In this document: one piece after another, positions 45,791 to 55,088 of the stretch
Layout of the letters: each line of letters opens with the position of its first letter
How positions within the stretch are numbered: the stretch's first letter is position 1
NCBI GenBank assembly: GCA_947650365.1
Contig: OX393555.1
Span: 13,533,550 to 13,597,549, forward strand
Length of the DNA: 64,000 bases
Source: Chamaelirium japonicum
Taxonomy: Eukaryota; Streptophyta; Magnoliopsida; Liliales; Melanthiaceae
Direction: 5' to 3'
The notes under the pieces: generated by a model
Told to the model about the DNA's origin: nothing
What the model saw: only the letters and a program-made list of their open reading frames with translations
Databases searched by the model: none
Program-made: the position numbers and the translations under genes

Positions 45791-47231
45791 TGCACTGAAG
45801 TCAATGTACACGACTGATCCGTACTTCGGTCCCATCTGGGGATCCTGTCAGGAAACAGGCACTGATCCCACGGCCTCCTATATCGTCCAAGAGGGATTCT
45901 TGTTCCGTGGAACCCGTATGTGCATCCCTGAGTGTTCCCTTTGCAAGAGTCTTGTTCAGAACACCCATGAGGGGACCATCTCTGAGGAAAATCCGAATGA
46001 ATCTTTTAGAGATACGTTAATCCATGAATTGCACGGAAGTAATTTGGGTGGTCACTTTGGCCAAACCAAAACAATTGAGTCAGTGGAGCGACGCTACTTT
46101 TGGCCTCACTTAAGGAAAGAAGTCGTCAGGTTTGTGCAACGATGTCGAACCTGTCAAATGTTCAAAGGCAGGAAGCAGAATACAGGTCGTTACATTCCTC
46201 TACCAATCCCTGCTCGTCCTTGGGAGGATATCACCATGGATTTCATTGTAGGTCTACCTCGAACACTTCGGCACGTCGATTCAATATTTGTGGTTGTAGA
46301 CCGATTTTCTAAAATGACACATTTCATACCATGTAGGAAAACATCTGATGCATCTCATGTAGCTGAGTTATTCTTTAGGAAAGTTGTTCGTCTACATGGC
46401 ATTCCACGGTCATTCACATCCGATAGGGATACTAGATTTTTAAGCCACTTTTGGCGTACTCTTTGGTCAAAGCTAGGAACTAAACTTCAATACAGTAGCG
46501 CGTATCACCCTCAAACTGATGGACAAACGGAAGTTGTCAACCGTAGCCTAGGGGATATGCTTCGATGTCTAGCTGGTGAAAGACCAAAACAGTGGGATGT
46601 AGTTTTACCACAAGCTGAATTCACATATAATCGTTCAACTAATCGCTCAGTAGGTAAAACCCCTTTTGAAATCGTCTATGGCCATGTTATTCCCCATTTT
46701 CTGGATAGAACTGCCTTACCGCCTACAGGTCCTGCAAGTGCTGATGCTGATGAATTCCTTGAACACATCAAGACCGTACAGCGAGAGTCGCTTAAGAAAC
46801 TGAGGGAAAGTAATGCCAGGTATAAGGCCAGCGCAGATTTACACAGGCGAGAGAGCACCTTTCAGCCAGGGGATTGGGTCCTCGTTTACTTTCGCAGAGA
46901 GCGGTTTTCCACAGGATCTTATGGGAAGCTGAGCCAGAGGAAGTTTGGGCCCTTTCGCGTTCTCCGAGCATTAGGACCCAATGCTTACCTGCTGGATTTG
47001 CCAGATGATATGCCGACATCACCGATCTTCAACATCTCAGAGTTGTTTTCTTTTCACGGAGACCGGCCAAATACACCGTCAGCGCCACAGATTCCTTTTT
47101 CTGATGCACAGCGAGACGAGACAGAGCAGATACAGGAGATCGTTGACGTCAGAGAGCTTGCTACCCGTCGTGGTGTTTTCCGACGGTTCCTTGTTCGGTG
47201 GGTAGGCAGGCTACTTTCAGACTGTACCTAG
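45777..47231 (+). CDS. Chromovirus integrase with chromodomain-like tail
   Basis: Open frame of 484 codons. The zinc-binding HHCC region is at about residues 83-125 (HELHGSNLGGHFGQ, RCRTCQMFKGR). The catalytic core has ITMDFIVGLP near 152, FTSDRDTRF near 214 and DGQTEVVNRSL near 250 (D, D, E all present). The GPY/F region FGPFRVLRALGPNAYLL is near 390. The C-terminal QEIVDVRELATRRG...RFLVRWVGR is a chromodomain-like segment, which in chromoviruses can steer insertion to particular chromatin. It is cut by TAG at 47,229, after which VDERQLRAQRPDL continues the homology to about 47,270. Residues 55-80 look like an extra, unusual segment before the HHCC region. Confidence 0.9.
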   Translation: MFFFDALKSMYTTDPYFGPIWGSCQETGTDPTASYIVQEGFLFRGTRMCIPECSLCKSLVQNTHEGTISEENPNESFRDTLIHELHGSNLGGHFGQTKTIESVERRYFWPHLRKEVVRFVQRCRTCQMFKGRKQNTGRYIPLPIPARPWEDITMDFIVGLPRTLRHVDSIFVVVDRFSKMTHFIPCRKTSDASHVAELFFRKVVRLHGIPRSFTSDRDTRFLSHFWRTLWSKLGTKLQYSSAYHPQTDGQTEVVNRSLGDMLRCLAGERPKQWDVVLPQAEFTYNRSTNRSVGKTPFEIVYGHVIPHFLDRTALPPTGPASADADEFLEHIKTVQRESLKKLRESNARYKASADLHRRESTFQPGDWVLVYFRRERFSTGSYGKLSQRKFGPFRVLRALGPNAYLLDLPDDMPTSPIFNISELFSFHGDRPNTPSAPQIPFSDAQRDETEQIQEIVDVRELATRRGVFRRFLVRWVGRLLSDCT

Positions 47232-47310
47232 GTGGATGAGCGACAGTTGCGAGCACAGCGGCCCGACCTCGTACAACAGTTGGACGTCCACTCGACGGAG
47301 TCGAGTTCTC

Positions 47311-47326
47311 TATAGTCCGGGGGAGT
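47311..47326 (+). promoter_or_regulatory. Chromovirus polypurine tract
   Basis: TATAGTCCGGGGGAGT directly before the 3' LTR start TGATGCAAC. Confidence 0.8.
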
Positions 47327-48714
47327 TGATGCAACATGATCAGCATCATCAGATCATCGCCGCATCTTCAGATCATCGCCAGAGACCTTAGTTACTGTCG
47401 TTTTTTTTTTTATGCTTGGAGGACATTAGCCATATAGGACTTGTTAGTCGTTTATTTCTGTTTTGGCCATTTTCCATATTTTTGGCCTAATTTCAGAACT
47501 TAGTATTATTTATGTTATTGCCCAATTCATGGGGGATGTCCATGATCTCATCCGAGGGCTTTTCGGATTGAATCTGGGTCTTCTCGGGTGAGTTTCTGCA
47601 TGTTATTAATAAAAATCTGGGTGTGTGTGTTTGCGGGGTACCGACGGACGAGATTATATCTCGAAACCGACGGTTAGATGGCAAAATAACTTAAATTAGA
47701 TGATTTGGCAACATATAGGCTTCAATTAGGAGTTAAATGGGCTTATCTTAAGCCCAACAGGGCTTCACATTGAGATGCCGCCCCCCCTCCCTTCTCTTTT
47801 TCCCGTGAACCCACCCGTCCGCCCCTTGTACGTGCGGATCCCGAGGCCACCCCGACCCCCTTCCGTTCCATCTCTTCTCTCGATCTCTCTTCTTTCCTTT
47901 GTTTTTCTCCCTTTTCCTTGCCTTTCTTAGCCCTTGCATCCCCACCATCCAACCCTTATTCCCCTTTGATCTTGGCCATCAAAACAGAAACTCTAAATCT
48001 ACAAAAAGATGAAGAAAGAAGAAGAATTCAGAGTTTTGATCATTGCTGAAATTCGTGCCTCTACGTGAGAGCTTCCGGGAGAGACTCGTGTCCCCGACCC
48101 TCGCCACATCCGTGACTTCGCCTCGTGAAGGCCTCGGTGTTATTCTTCCGAAGTTTCCGGCTTCTCCCGACGTCCGGCCTTGCTCCGTGTGCGGGATCAT
48201 CGGCGCATCCTCGCAATCGACCCACGGCGGAAAACCCCAGGCAATATCTATCTTTTACTTTATTTCCCATCGCATCCGCATCATTTTCATTTGTTTCCAT
48301 TGCCTCCGCTCCGCATCGCAGCCGTCATCTTCCCTTTCATCGCTAGTTGAAGCCCTAACATATGCCTATTCATTAGTTTTGCTAGCTATAGTCTGTCGGT
48401 AACCCTAGCAAGCATATCTAACCTATTTTTAGTGAAAAATCTGATGCAAACCTATCGTTAAATTTCCATATTTATTGCTGCGATTGAATCTATTAATTGC
48501 TGAAATTAGTTTTGTGATAATATTGCGTTCTTTATTGTTCAATCTGAAATCTGCTTTATGTTGATTGCGTAGACTTTTAGTCCTGCACGAGATAACTTAT
48601 ATTTGCTGTCCTTTTGAGCTATACGTCGCTATATTGATCACTAAATCTAGTTATTGACCAAAGGGACCCTAAAAGGGTTTAAGATTGTAGTGCACTTTAT
48701 CGGCGCCTGCATCA
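47327..48714 (+). repeat. Chromovirus 3' LTR
   Basis: It matches the 5' LTR and is 28 bp longer. Most of the excess is a short duplication near 47,355-47,385, where AGATCATCGCC appears twice. Confidence 0.94.
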
Positions 48715-48719
48715 ATTAT
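48715..48719. repeat. Target site duplication of the chromovirus, right
   Basis: ATTAT. Confidence 0.92.
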
Positions 48720-48898
48720 AACCACTCATATAGTAATATCCCTACCCAAATTCTACCATATCTCATTCCAGGTTAAAATTAACACAATAACAAACCATAA
48801 GAACGTTTAAAAATATTAATGTAATACATTGATTTTCAGGGTAATACCTTTAAAAAATTGATTTTAGTGATAAAGCCAGTCAACATGGTTAATTAGTG

Positions 48899-49620
48899 TT
48901 AGGTCCTCTCGATAAAAAATTGTCTCTTTTACTCTTACAGTCAGCTGTACATGTGATCAAGTCCCCTATATGCAATTGTACATGTGGGCATTTATTTGAG
49001 CCTAACAAAAACACTGTACCAAAAAGAGTAACAATCTTCAACAATTGTTACTCTTTTGCTATAGTGAAATCACTGTAGCATTTTTTTTTTTGTAAAATCT
49101 TGTCAAGAAATAATTTTTTGCTACAGTGAAATCACTGTAGCAAAAGAGTAACAATTTGCACATATTGAGTAACAAAATGTGCAAATTGTTACTCTTTTGC
49201 TACATTAAAATCACTGTAGTAAATTTTTTTTTTAAAAAAATATTGTTGGGGAAGAAAAAATGCTACAGTGAAATCGCTGAAGCAGAAGAGTAACGATCTT
49301 TGCAGAGTAACAAATTGAGCAGATTGCTATTTTTTGTTACAGTGAAATTATTGTAGCAATTTATTTTTTTGTAAAATTGTGTCCCAAAAAAATTTGGCTA
49401 CAGTAAAATCACAGTAGCAAATATGCAGTTGGAAACATGTAACGACAATGACGTAGGGGCATGCACAAAGGGGTAGTTTGGTCATTAAAAAGGGACAAAA
49501 CTCACATGTGGGACTTGCTCTAGCTGCAACTTTTTGGGAGGGACCTGATACAACACTATCTTGTTGCTGTCCTTCCCGTTAAACTGACCTCTTGTCAGGG
49601 TCCTCTTACTAAATCCCCCT
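48899..49620. repeat. Unclassified palindrome-rich element, copy A
   Basis: It begins with TTAGGTCCTCTCGATAAAAA and ends near ACTAAATCCCCCTTG. Inside are four to five inverted pairs of the type GCTACAGTGAAATCACTGTAGC separated by GAGTAACAATTTGC-like words. The final ~170 bp (TTTGGTCATTAAAAAGGGAC, GGGAGGGACCTGATAC) match the end of copy B. No protein frame was found and no terminal inverted repeat or target duplication could be fixed. Confidence 0.65.
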
Positions 49621-49983
49621 TGATTTTTTCCTCAAACAATTAACTGCATATGTTATGGAGAAAAATAAGACAAAATTACATGTAATTCATATCTGAAAAC
49701 CCGAAACCCACATGGCTATGGACCCTCATATACGTACCTGAATGAGTATTGGTTGCGTATCGACCCTGTCATACTAGGATGTGTATTGGGAATATATGGG
49801 CAGAGATAGGGTCCGACACATTGCCATCCCTAATGGAAAGGGGTGTGGGGTCCATAAAAAAAAAAAACCGATAACACTTCACTGCATTGGCTACAGTGGA
49901 ATTTTTTTGGGGTAATGTGCCTAAGGTTCTAAACAAGTTATCGATTTAATGATACAGACGGACAAAAAATATGCTTCAGCTGT

Positions 49984-50511
49984 AGATCCCTCTGTTTAAA
50001 AAATGCCCGTTTTACTCGTACATACAGTGCTACAAGGAATCACTCGAAGAGTAAGAGTAACAATTCAGTAAAAAGAGTTACAATGTGCTATAGTGATTTC
50101 AGTACGTGTAGCAAATTTTTTTTTGAGAAATCTCGTTAAAAAATAACTTTTCTACAGTGAAATCATTATAACAATTGTTACTCTCTATTACCTAATTGAC
50201 TAACAATTTGCTATGTGATTTCATTGTAGCAATGTTTTTTTCGATATTGATAAAAATATGCTACTGTGATTTCACGTATTGTAGCAAATAATAACAATTG
50301 CAGATTGTTACTCTTTGCTGCAGTAAAGAGTAACACTAGTGATTTTAGTATTAATGATAGTTTTGTCATTTAAAAAGGGGACAAGTCAACAACGGAACTT
50401 GTTCTAAATGCATCTTTTTTTCGGGAGGGACATGGTACAAAATCATTGTTTTGTCTATCCTTTAGCTAAAAATGATCTTTTGAAAAGTACTAATTCGTAA
50501 ATCCCCCAAAA
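49984..50511. repeat. Unclassified palindrome-rich element, copy B
   Basis: Diverged copy of A: start TAGATCCCTCTGTTTAAAAAA, inner GCTATAGTGATTTC and TGTAGC words, end GGGAGGGACATGGTAC ... GTAAATCCCCC. It is shorter than A by internal deletions. Confidence 0.6.
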
Positions 50512-51052
50512 AAAATTTCTCCAGCTAACTGTTGCTCTAGATCCTCAGTGATGCATCTGGAGCGTTCACCAAAGACCAAAGAGTAGGTCGTCTGATCACC
50601 CAACCAAGACATGTGCATGTCACCCATCCCTTTTACTCACTATCAGGCTGCTCCGTTCTCCTTGTACATTAGGGAACAATCCAGATACATATATCACTGA
50701 GTATCTGGAGCGTTCTCTTGCTGGAGCAAATTTTTTATCGATTACCATGGAAATTTCTTTTACCTTGGGCGCTTTTTGGCTCCGGGTGCTCAGTGTGACA
50801 TCTTGACCGTAGATCGTATAGGAGAGGCAACCATACGGGTAACCCGACGGTTACCTAAGTTAACTGTGGGACCCACCGCACCATAGTTTAATGAAGAAAA
50901 TGACCTTCTAACCCTCCCTAGCCTCTTCCATCCATGCTCCGGCCACCTCCCCCTCCTCCACCAAGTAATGTTCTTGACCTAATATATTACGTTTTCTCTA
51001 GCAAAAATAAAACACGGCTATCATGTTATAAGAGCATTCGTGATTCAATTCA
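50512..51052. other. Downstream flank of the protease gene
   Basis: No gene seen. 49,621-49,983 between the two repeat copies is likewise without a recognisable feature. No clear AATAAA was found on the minus strand just beyond the protease stop codon. Confidence 0.5.
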
Positions 51053-52525
51053 TCAGCTGCAGCCTCCGGGGGCAAATCCTATCAATCCCCTCCCCAAATC
51101 GTAGACCACATCGAACCCCAGCTGCTGCATGTTCCCGACGACCGAAATGGCGCTGCCGTTGGTGTTGCCGGCGAACGCGAGGCACGCCTGCGAGACGCTC
51201 ACGACCAACAATATCCCCGACTGGTCGACATCGATCGAGACCCCGCCGCCGAAGTGCAGCGTCACCGTCGGCACATACACCGAGCTAACCCCGGTGAGGT
51301 TGTAGCAAGTGTCCAACAAGTCAAACGGCGGCGCCGATGGGTGGCCCGTCATCTGCCGCTGGAACTCCTCGCGAAGCACGGAGTAGGCGGACGGCGGCAG
51401 GCGGGATATGACCGTTCCGGAGTCGATGATGGTCCCTCTGTCGGCGAAGACTGCCGGCGGTATAGATAGATTCACACCCCCCACACTCATTCCTACTAGT
51501 TCAACGAAGTATAGGTGCGGCGCCACCGGCTCCGTCAGCAACGGCGTGAACTTCACATTGTTGGATCGCCAGCCGGTCCCAAAGCTTAGATAGCCGGTTG
51601 AGTTTACGGACGGGGGCAGGCAGTAGGAGAAGCCGCCGCCGTATTTATCGGACGCTTGCGATGCCAGCGACACCCTGCCCCGGCCGAGGCCCAGTACTCC
51701 GGCGCCAGCGCCGAAGTTGCCGCGGTTCATCACGCCGCACCCGAACTTGAAATCTTGCAGCACACCGGACGGCGTCAGGGTGAGGGTGTCAACGCGAAGT
51801 AGCCGGAGGTGGAGGAGTTGTCACCGTACTGGAAGGAGTAGACGCAGGCGGAGCCGCCGCAGTAGTCGCCGACCAAGGGGCAGTCGGCGGAGCTACATGA
51901 CACGTTGGCGTAAGTGGACGACTGGGAGGGGTCGAAGAGGGGTTCGTTCTGTTGGTAGCACTCGAGGTCGCAGGGCTCGCACTGGATCCATGAGAGGTCG
52001 CTGCCGGTGTCGAAGATTACGGTGAAGTTCCTTGCTGGGGTTCCGAACCCAACGGTGACGACGTATTCCATCGTGTCGAACGACGCACCGAGCCTGTCTG
52101 GGATGGTCAATCCGGCTGGTTTGCCTTGCTGGGTAGCACCGGAGACCCGGCCGTGTAGCGAGTCGACGCGGGACCGGTCCCGCCGGAGGATTTCCACGTG
52201 GTTCGGATTCGCTTGGTGGCCGAGCGGCGAGCACTGGCCGTGGCGGTGGAAGACTTGCAAACTATCGCCGCCGGCTGCTGCAAAAAGACATGCACCGATC
52301 ATGGTCTCTACTACTACGCGATACGTTGGTGAATGATCGGACTAATGATTGCGTGATTGGGATCAGACCAGCGGACGAGATGGATGGGCAGTCGGTGGCG
52401 GCCGCTTGAGCCGAGGCGGCGCTCATCGTGTGGAGGCGGCGCCGCTCTGCTCCACTGGCATGTGATGAGTAGATGAGAAGACAGGAGAAGAGCAGCAAGC
52501 CGAAGTGGGAGGGAATGGAGGCCAT
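51053..52525 (-). pseudogene. A1 aspartic protease (nepenthesin type, At5g10770-like), one-base frameshift
   Basis: Secreted pepsin-family endopeptidase. Exon 1 is 52,525-52,369; an intron of 91 bp (52,368-52,278, GT...AG) joins it in phase to exon 2, which ends at 51,053. The start MASIPSHFG opens a signal peptide (LLLFSCLLIYSSHASG). A propeptide follows (LQVFHRHGQCSPLGH). The catalytic domain begins YVVTVGFGTP, with active site VIFDTGSDLSW, the cysteine-rich nepenthesin insert (WIQCEPCDLECYQQ) and the second active site GTIIDSGTVISRLPP. The end GLIGFAPGGCS is typical. One base is missing between 51,790 and 51,791 (between GYFAL and the TLTPSG segment), so the chain stops early. With that base it would be about 460 residues, the normal family length. 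Everything else is intact, so this is a very young pseudogene, an allele or a sequencing error. Confidence 0.9.
52278..52368 (-). other. Intron of the aspartic protease gene
   Basis: The donor follows GTCCGCTG as GTCTGATC; the acceptor is CTTTTTGCAG. The phase is kept across the junction (Ala-Ala-Ala-Gly-Gly), and the protein resumes at the conserved propeptide. Confidence 0.82.
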
Positions 52526-54270
52526 GACAACTGCACGCAGCACTGTGATTTGGGAGACGCTTAATAGAGAGGTTTTTTTCGGAATGGCCCCCAACTCTGT
52601 CACCTTGCTAAAAATAGACCCATTTGCTCTTTTTATTTTTTATTTTTTATCATTTTTTTGGGACTAAAGTACCCCCGAGGCTTATAAATGACTTCACTCT
52701 CAGTTTTAAAGGGATTTGACTCTGCTTCACTGATGATCTGTCTCCCCTTTTGATCGTTAACGTTTTAGAAAAAGACACGTGATGCATCCCATTTCAATGA
52801 CCACGATCACCACCCCCACCGACCACCGGTTGTCCGCTCCGTCGTCGTCGGCCACCATCCCCACCGACCACGGTTGTCTACCGCCGCCGCCCCGTCGATC
52901 ACCACCTGCGGTGGCCGATGGAGCAGCGAGAGTGGTGGCCAACGACGATGGCGGGTGGGTGGTGGCCGATGCATGGGGCGTCGGCCATGCTGAACTTGCC
53001 TCTGGCTCTAGCTCATTTCCATCTCCCATTTCAGTGCAGCATGTCGTAGAATATGCCGACGTATTTTATTGCGTTGCTGCAGTATAATGTATCGGCATAT
53101 TAGTGAAATGCTCTGGTGCACATATGGGTCGGCACATCAATGAAATACTTCGGATCATTTCCCTGATGTGCCTGTGTGCCAGCACATTTTACTGATACAA
53201 CGACGCATCATGTGTACCGATGCATTTCACTGATGCGTCGGCGTATTATAAGCACCAGTGCATTTCAATGGCTACAATTGGGCCATGAGATGAACCCTAT
53301 GGGAACGCCACCACCATCTATTGTCGCTGTGCCATGCTGAACTTGCCTCCAAATCTCATTTCTTCCCTCTTGCTTACTATTTTTACATTACATCCATCCA
53401 AGCTTTCATTAAAAGCTACTGATAGTGTAGACTTCATTTTATGCTCAACTCTGGACGGTCTCGTAGAGGATCGATCACCCGAGGATCGCAATGCCTCCGA
53501 AATCATTGAATCCCGATGAGAAACGAATAACATGCACAATGCCGAACTTGCCTCCAACTCTTATTTCTTATCTTTCATTTTACTTTGTTCCTGCAGTAGA
53601 ACGTGTCGGAGCATTTCACTGTGGGCCGCAGTAGAATGCGCCGGAGCATTTCACTACGAGATGTGGTAGAATGCGACATCGCATTTCACTTCGGGCTGTA
53701 ATAGAATGCGTTGATATATTTCACTGCAAGCCACAGTAGAATGCGTCGGAGAATATCACTGCGGGCCGCAGTAGAATGCGTTGACGCATTTCACTGTGCG
53801 ACGCAGTAGAATGTGCCAGAGCATTTCACTGCGGGCCGCAGTAGAATGCACCGCCGCATCTTCACTAATGCACAGGAGTATCTTCATCGATGCGCCGACG
53901 CATCTTCACTAATGCACTTGTGCATTTGTATTTATGCGTCATCGCATCTTTATTGATGCTCTGGTGCATCTTCACTAATGTGCCCGTCGCCATCGCCCAC
54001 CGGCGGACACCTCTTGCCGATGATGTTACCCAGTCGGCCACCACCCGCCACTGTCGTCGGCGGCCACCGACCACTGGTTATCCGCCGCCACCGCCCCATC
54101 GGCCACCACTCGAGATGGCAAATGGGCCAGCAAGGGTGGTGACCAGCGGCGATGGCGGTGGATGCATGGTGGCCAATGGGGTGTCAGCCATGCCGAATTT
54201 GCCTCCGACTCTCATTTTCATTTTCATTTCTTACATTTCTTTCAATGTTTTTACATTATATCCATTCAAT
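52526..54270. repeat. Duplicated, minisatellite-rich intergenic region
   Basis: 52,800-53,040 and 54,000-54,230 are diverged copies of one GC-rich segment (CCACCG, GGTGGCC words) that ends in CCATGC-GAA-TTGCCTC; shorter copies of the end lie at 53,330 and 53,545. Between them, 53,590-53,865 is a minisatellite of about 35 bp (seven to eight units with GCATTTCACTGCGGGCCGCAG and TAGAATGCG). 53,060-53,275 and 53,870-53,985 hold looser GATGCATTTCACTGATGCG units. Open frames crossing it are low-complexity. The far end carries ACATTATATCCATTCAAT, into which the CACTA element inserted. No promoter element of the protease gene could be assigned with confidence. Confidence 0.75.
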
Positions 54271-54735
54271 CACTACAAAAAAAACAGTTATTACCGATGG
54301 AAAATATCCGTCGGTAATATTACATTTCCGTCGGTAATATTTTATAGCGACGGAAGAAATTTCCGTCGCTGGCTGTCGGGAAAGAAGTTGTCGGGAAAAC
54401 AATACGACGGACCAAATATTATCGTCGGTAATAATAATTAATACCGACGGTAATATTAAAGCCGTCGGTAATATTTAAACAATTAAAAATTAATATAATA
54501 TATTATTACCGACGATATATAAAAGACCGTCGGTAATATATAAGCCTTTTACCGACGGTTACAGTATATACCGTCGGTAATAAATATATTATTACCGACA
54601 ACTATATATTTACCGTCGGTAATAAAATATATATTACCGACGACAATTACATTCCGTCGGCAAATTATTAATAATTAAAAAAAAATAAAAACGTTATTAC
54701 CGACGGAATAATTAGTTTCCGTCGGTAATAAGTAT
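54271..54735. repeat. CACTA terminal repeat and subterminal motif cluster
   Basis: At least 15 copies of TTACCGACGG / CCGTCGGTAA or one-base variants lie in both orientations, often as close inverted pairs. In maize En/Spm such subterminal motifs bind TnpA; the same role here is inferred from position and repetition. Confidence 0.88.
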
Positions 54736-55088
54736 GTTTTTTTTTTAATAAATTTACCTAAATAATGTTATTTAATTCCTGTGATTTACAACAATACCAC
54801 AATATATTACCACAATTTATCAAATATTATCATAATTTATAAAATATTACCGTAAATTATCAAATATTACCTAAATTGACAAAATATTACAGCAAATTAT
54901 CAAATATTACCACAATACCCGACAATTATAACAATTAATACCCGACAAGAACAAAAAATAACCACATATTACAAAATAATATTTACACAATCCAAAACTG
55001 AGAAATGATACATGCCCTATCTCAACCACCCCATGCGACCCGCCACCAACGCTGGTGCTCTCATCGATCCCCTGACGCCGCCCTACTC
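54736..55088 (-). other. Probable terminal exon of the TnpA-like gene and A/T-rich 3' flank
   Basis: An acceptor TTAATTGCAG ends at 55,089. The exon from 55,088 continues the TnpA frame across the junction (Gly-Val-Gly-Arg-Arg-Gln) as a Gly/Ser-rich stretch (DESTSVGGGSHGVVEI) and then hydrophobic, untranslated-looking codons to a TAA at 54,907. Because a TGA precedes the donor, this is a 3' UTR exon unless that TGA is a recent mutation. 54,770-54,920 repeats CAAATATTACC-type words. No poly(A) signal was fixed. Confidence 0.5.

Larger units (their letters stand above)
37189..48714 (+). mobile_element. Ty3/gypsy chromovirus, complete ends, decayed and twice interrupted
   Basis: LTRs of 1,360 bp and 1,388 bp with TGATGCA...TGCATCA ends flank PBS, gag, protease, RT, RNase H, integrase and a chromodomain-like tail. 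Target duplications ATTAT prove a single insertion. A 160-bp mini-CACTA sits in gag and a 3.45 kb solo LTR between RT and RNase H. Gag, pol and the tail have several stops and at least one frameshift. The integrase tail resembles CRM/Galadriel/Reina chromoviruses, but the clade was not resolved. Confidence 0.94.

Noticed and set aside
50512-51052. Second host gene between the chromovirus and the protease
   Set aside because: Only short frames without recognisable motifs.
52757-54441. Pro/Ala-rich ORFs next to the CACTA end
   Set aside because: They fall in duplicated GC-rich minisatellite sequence, and the largest one runs across the CACTA terminus.
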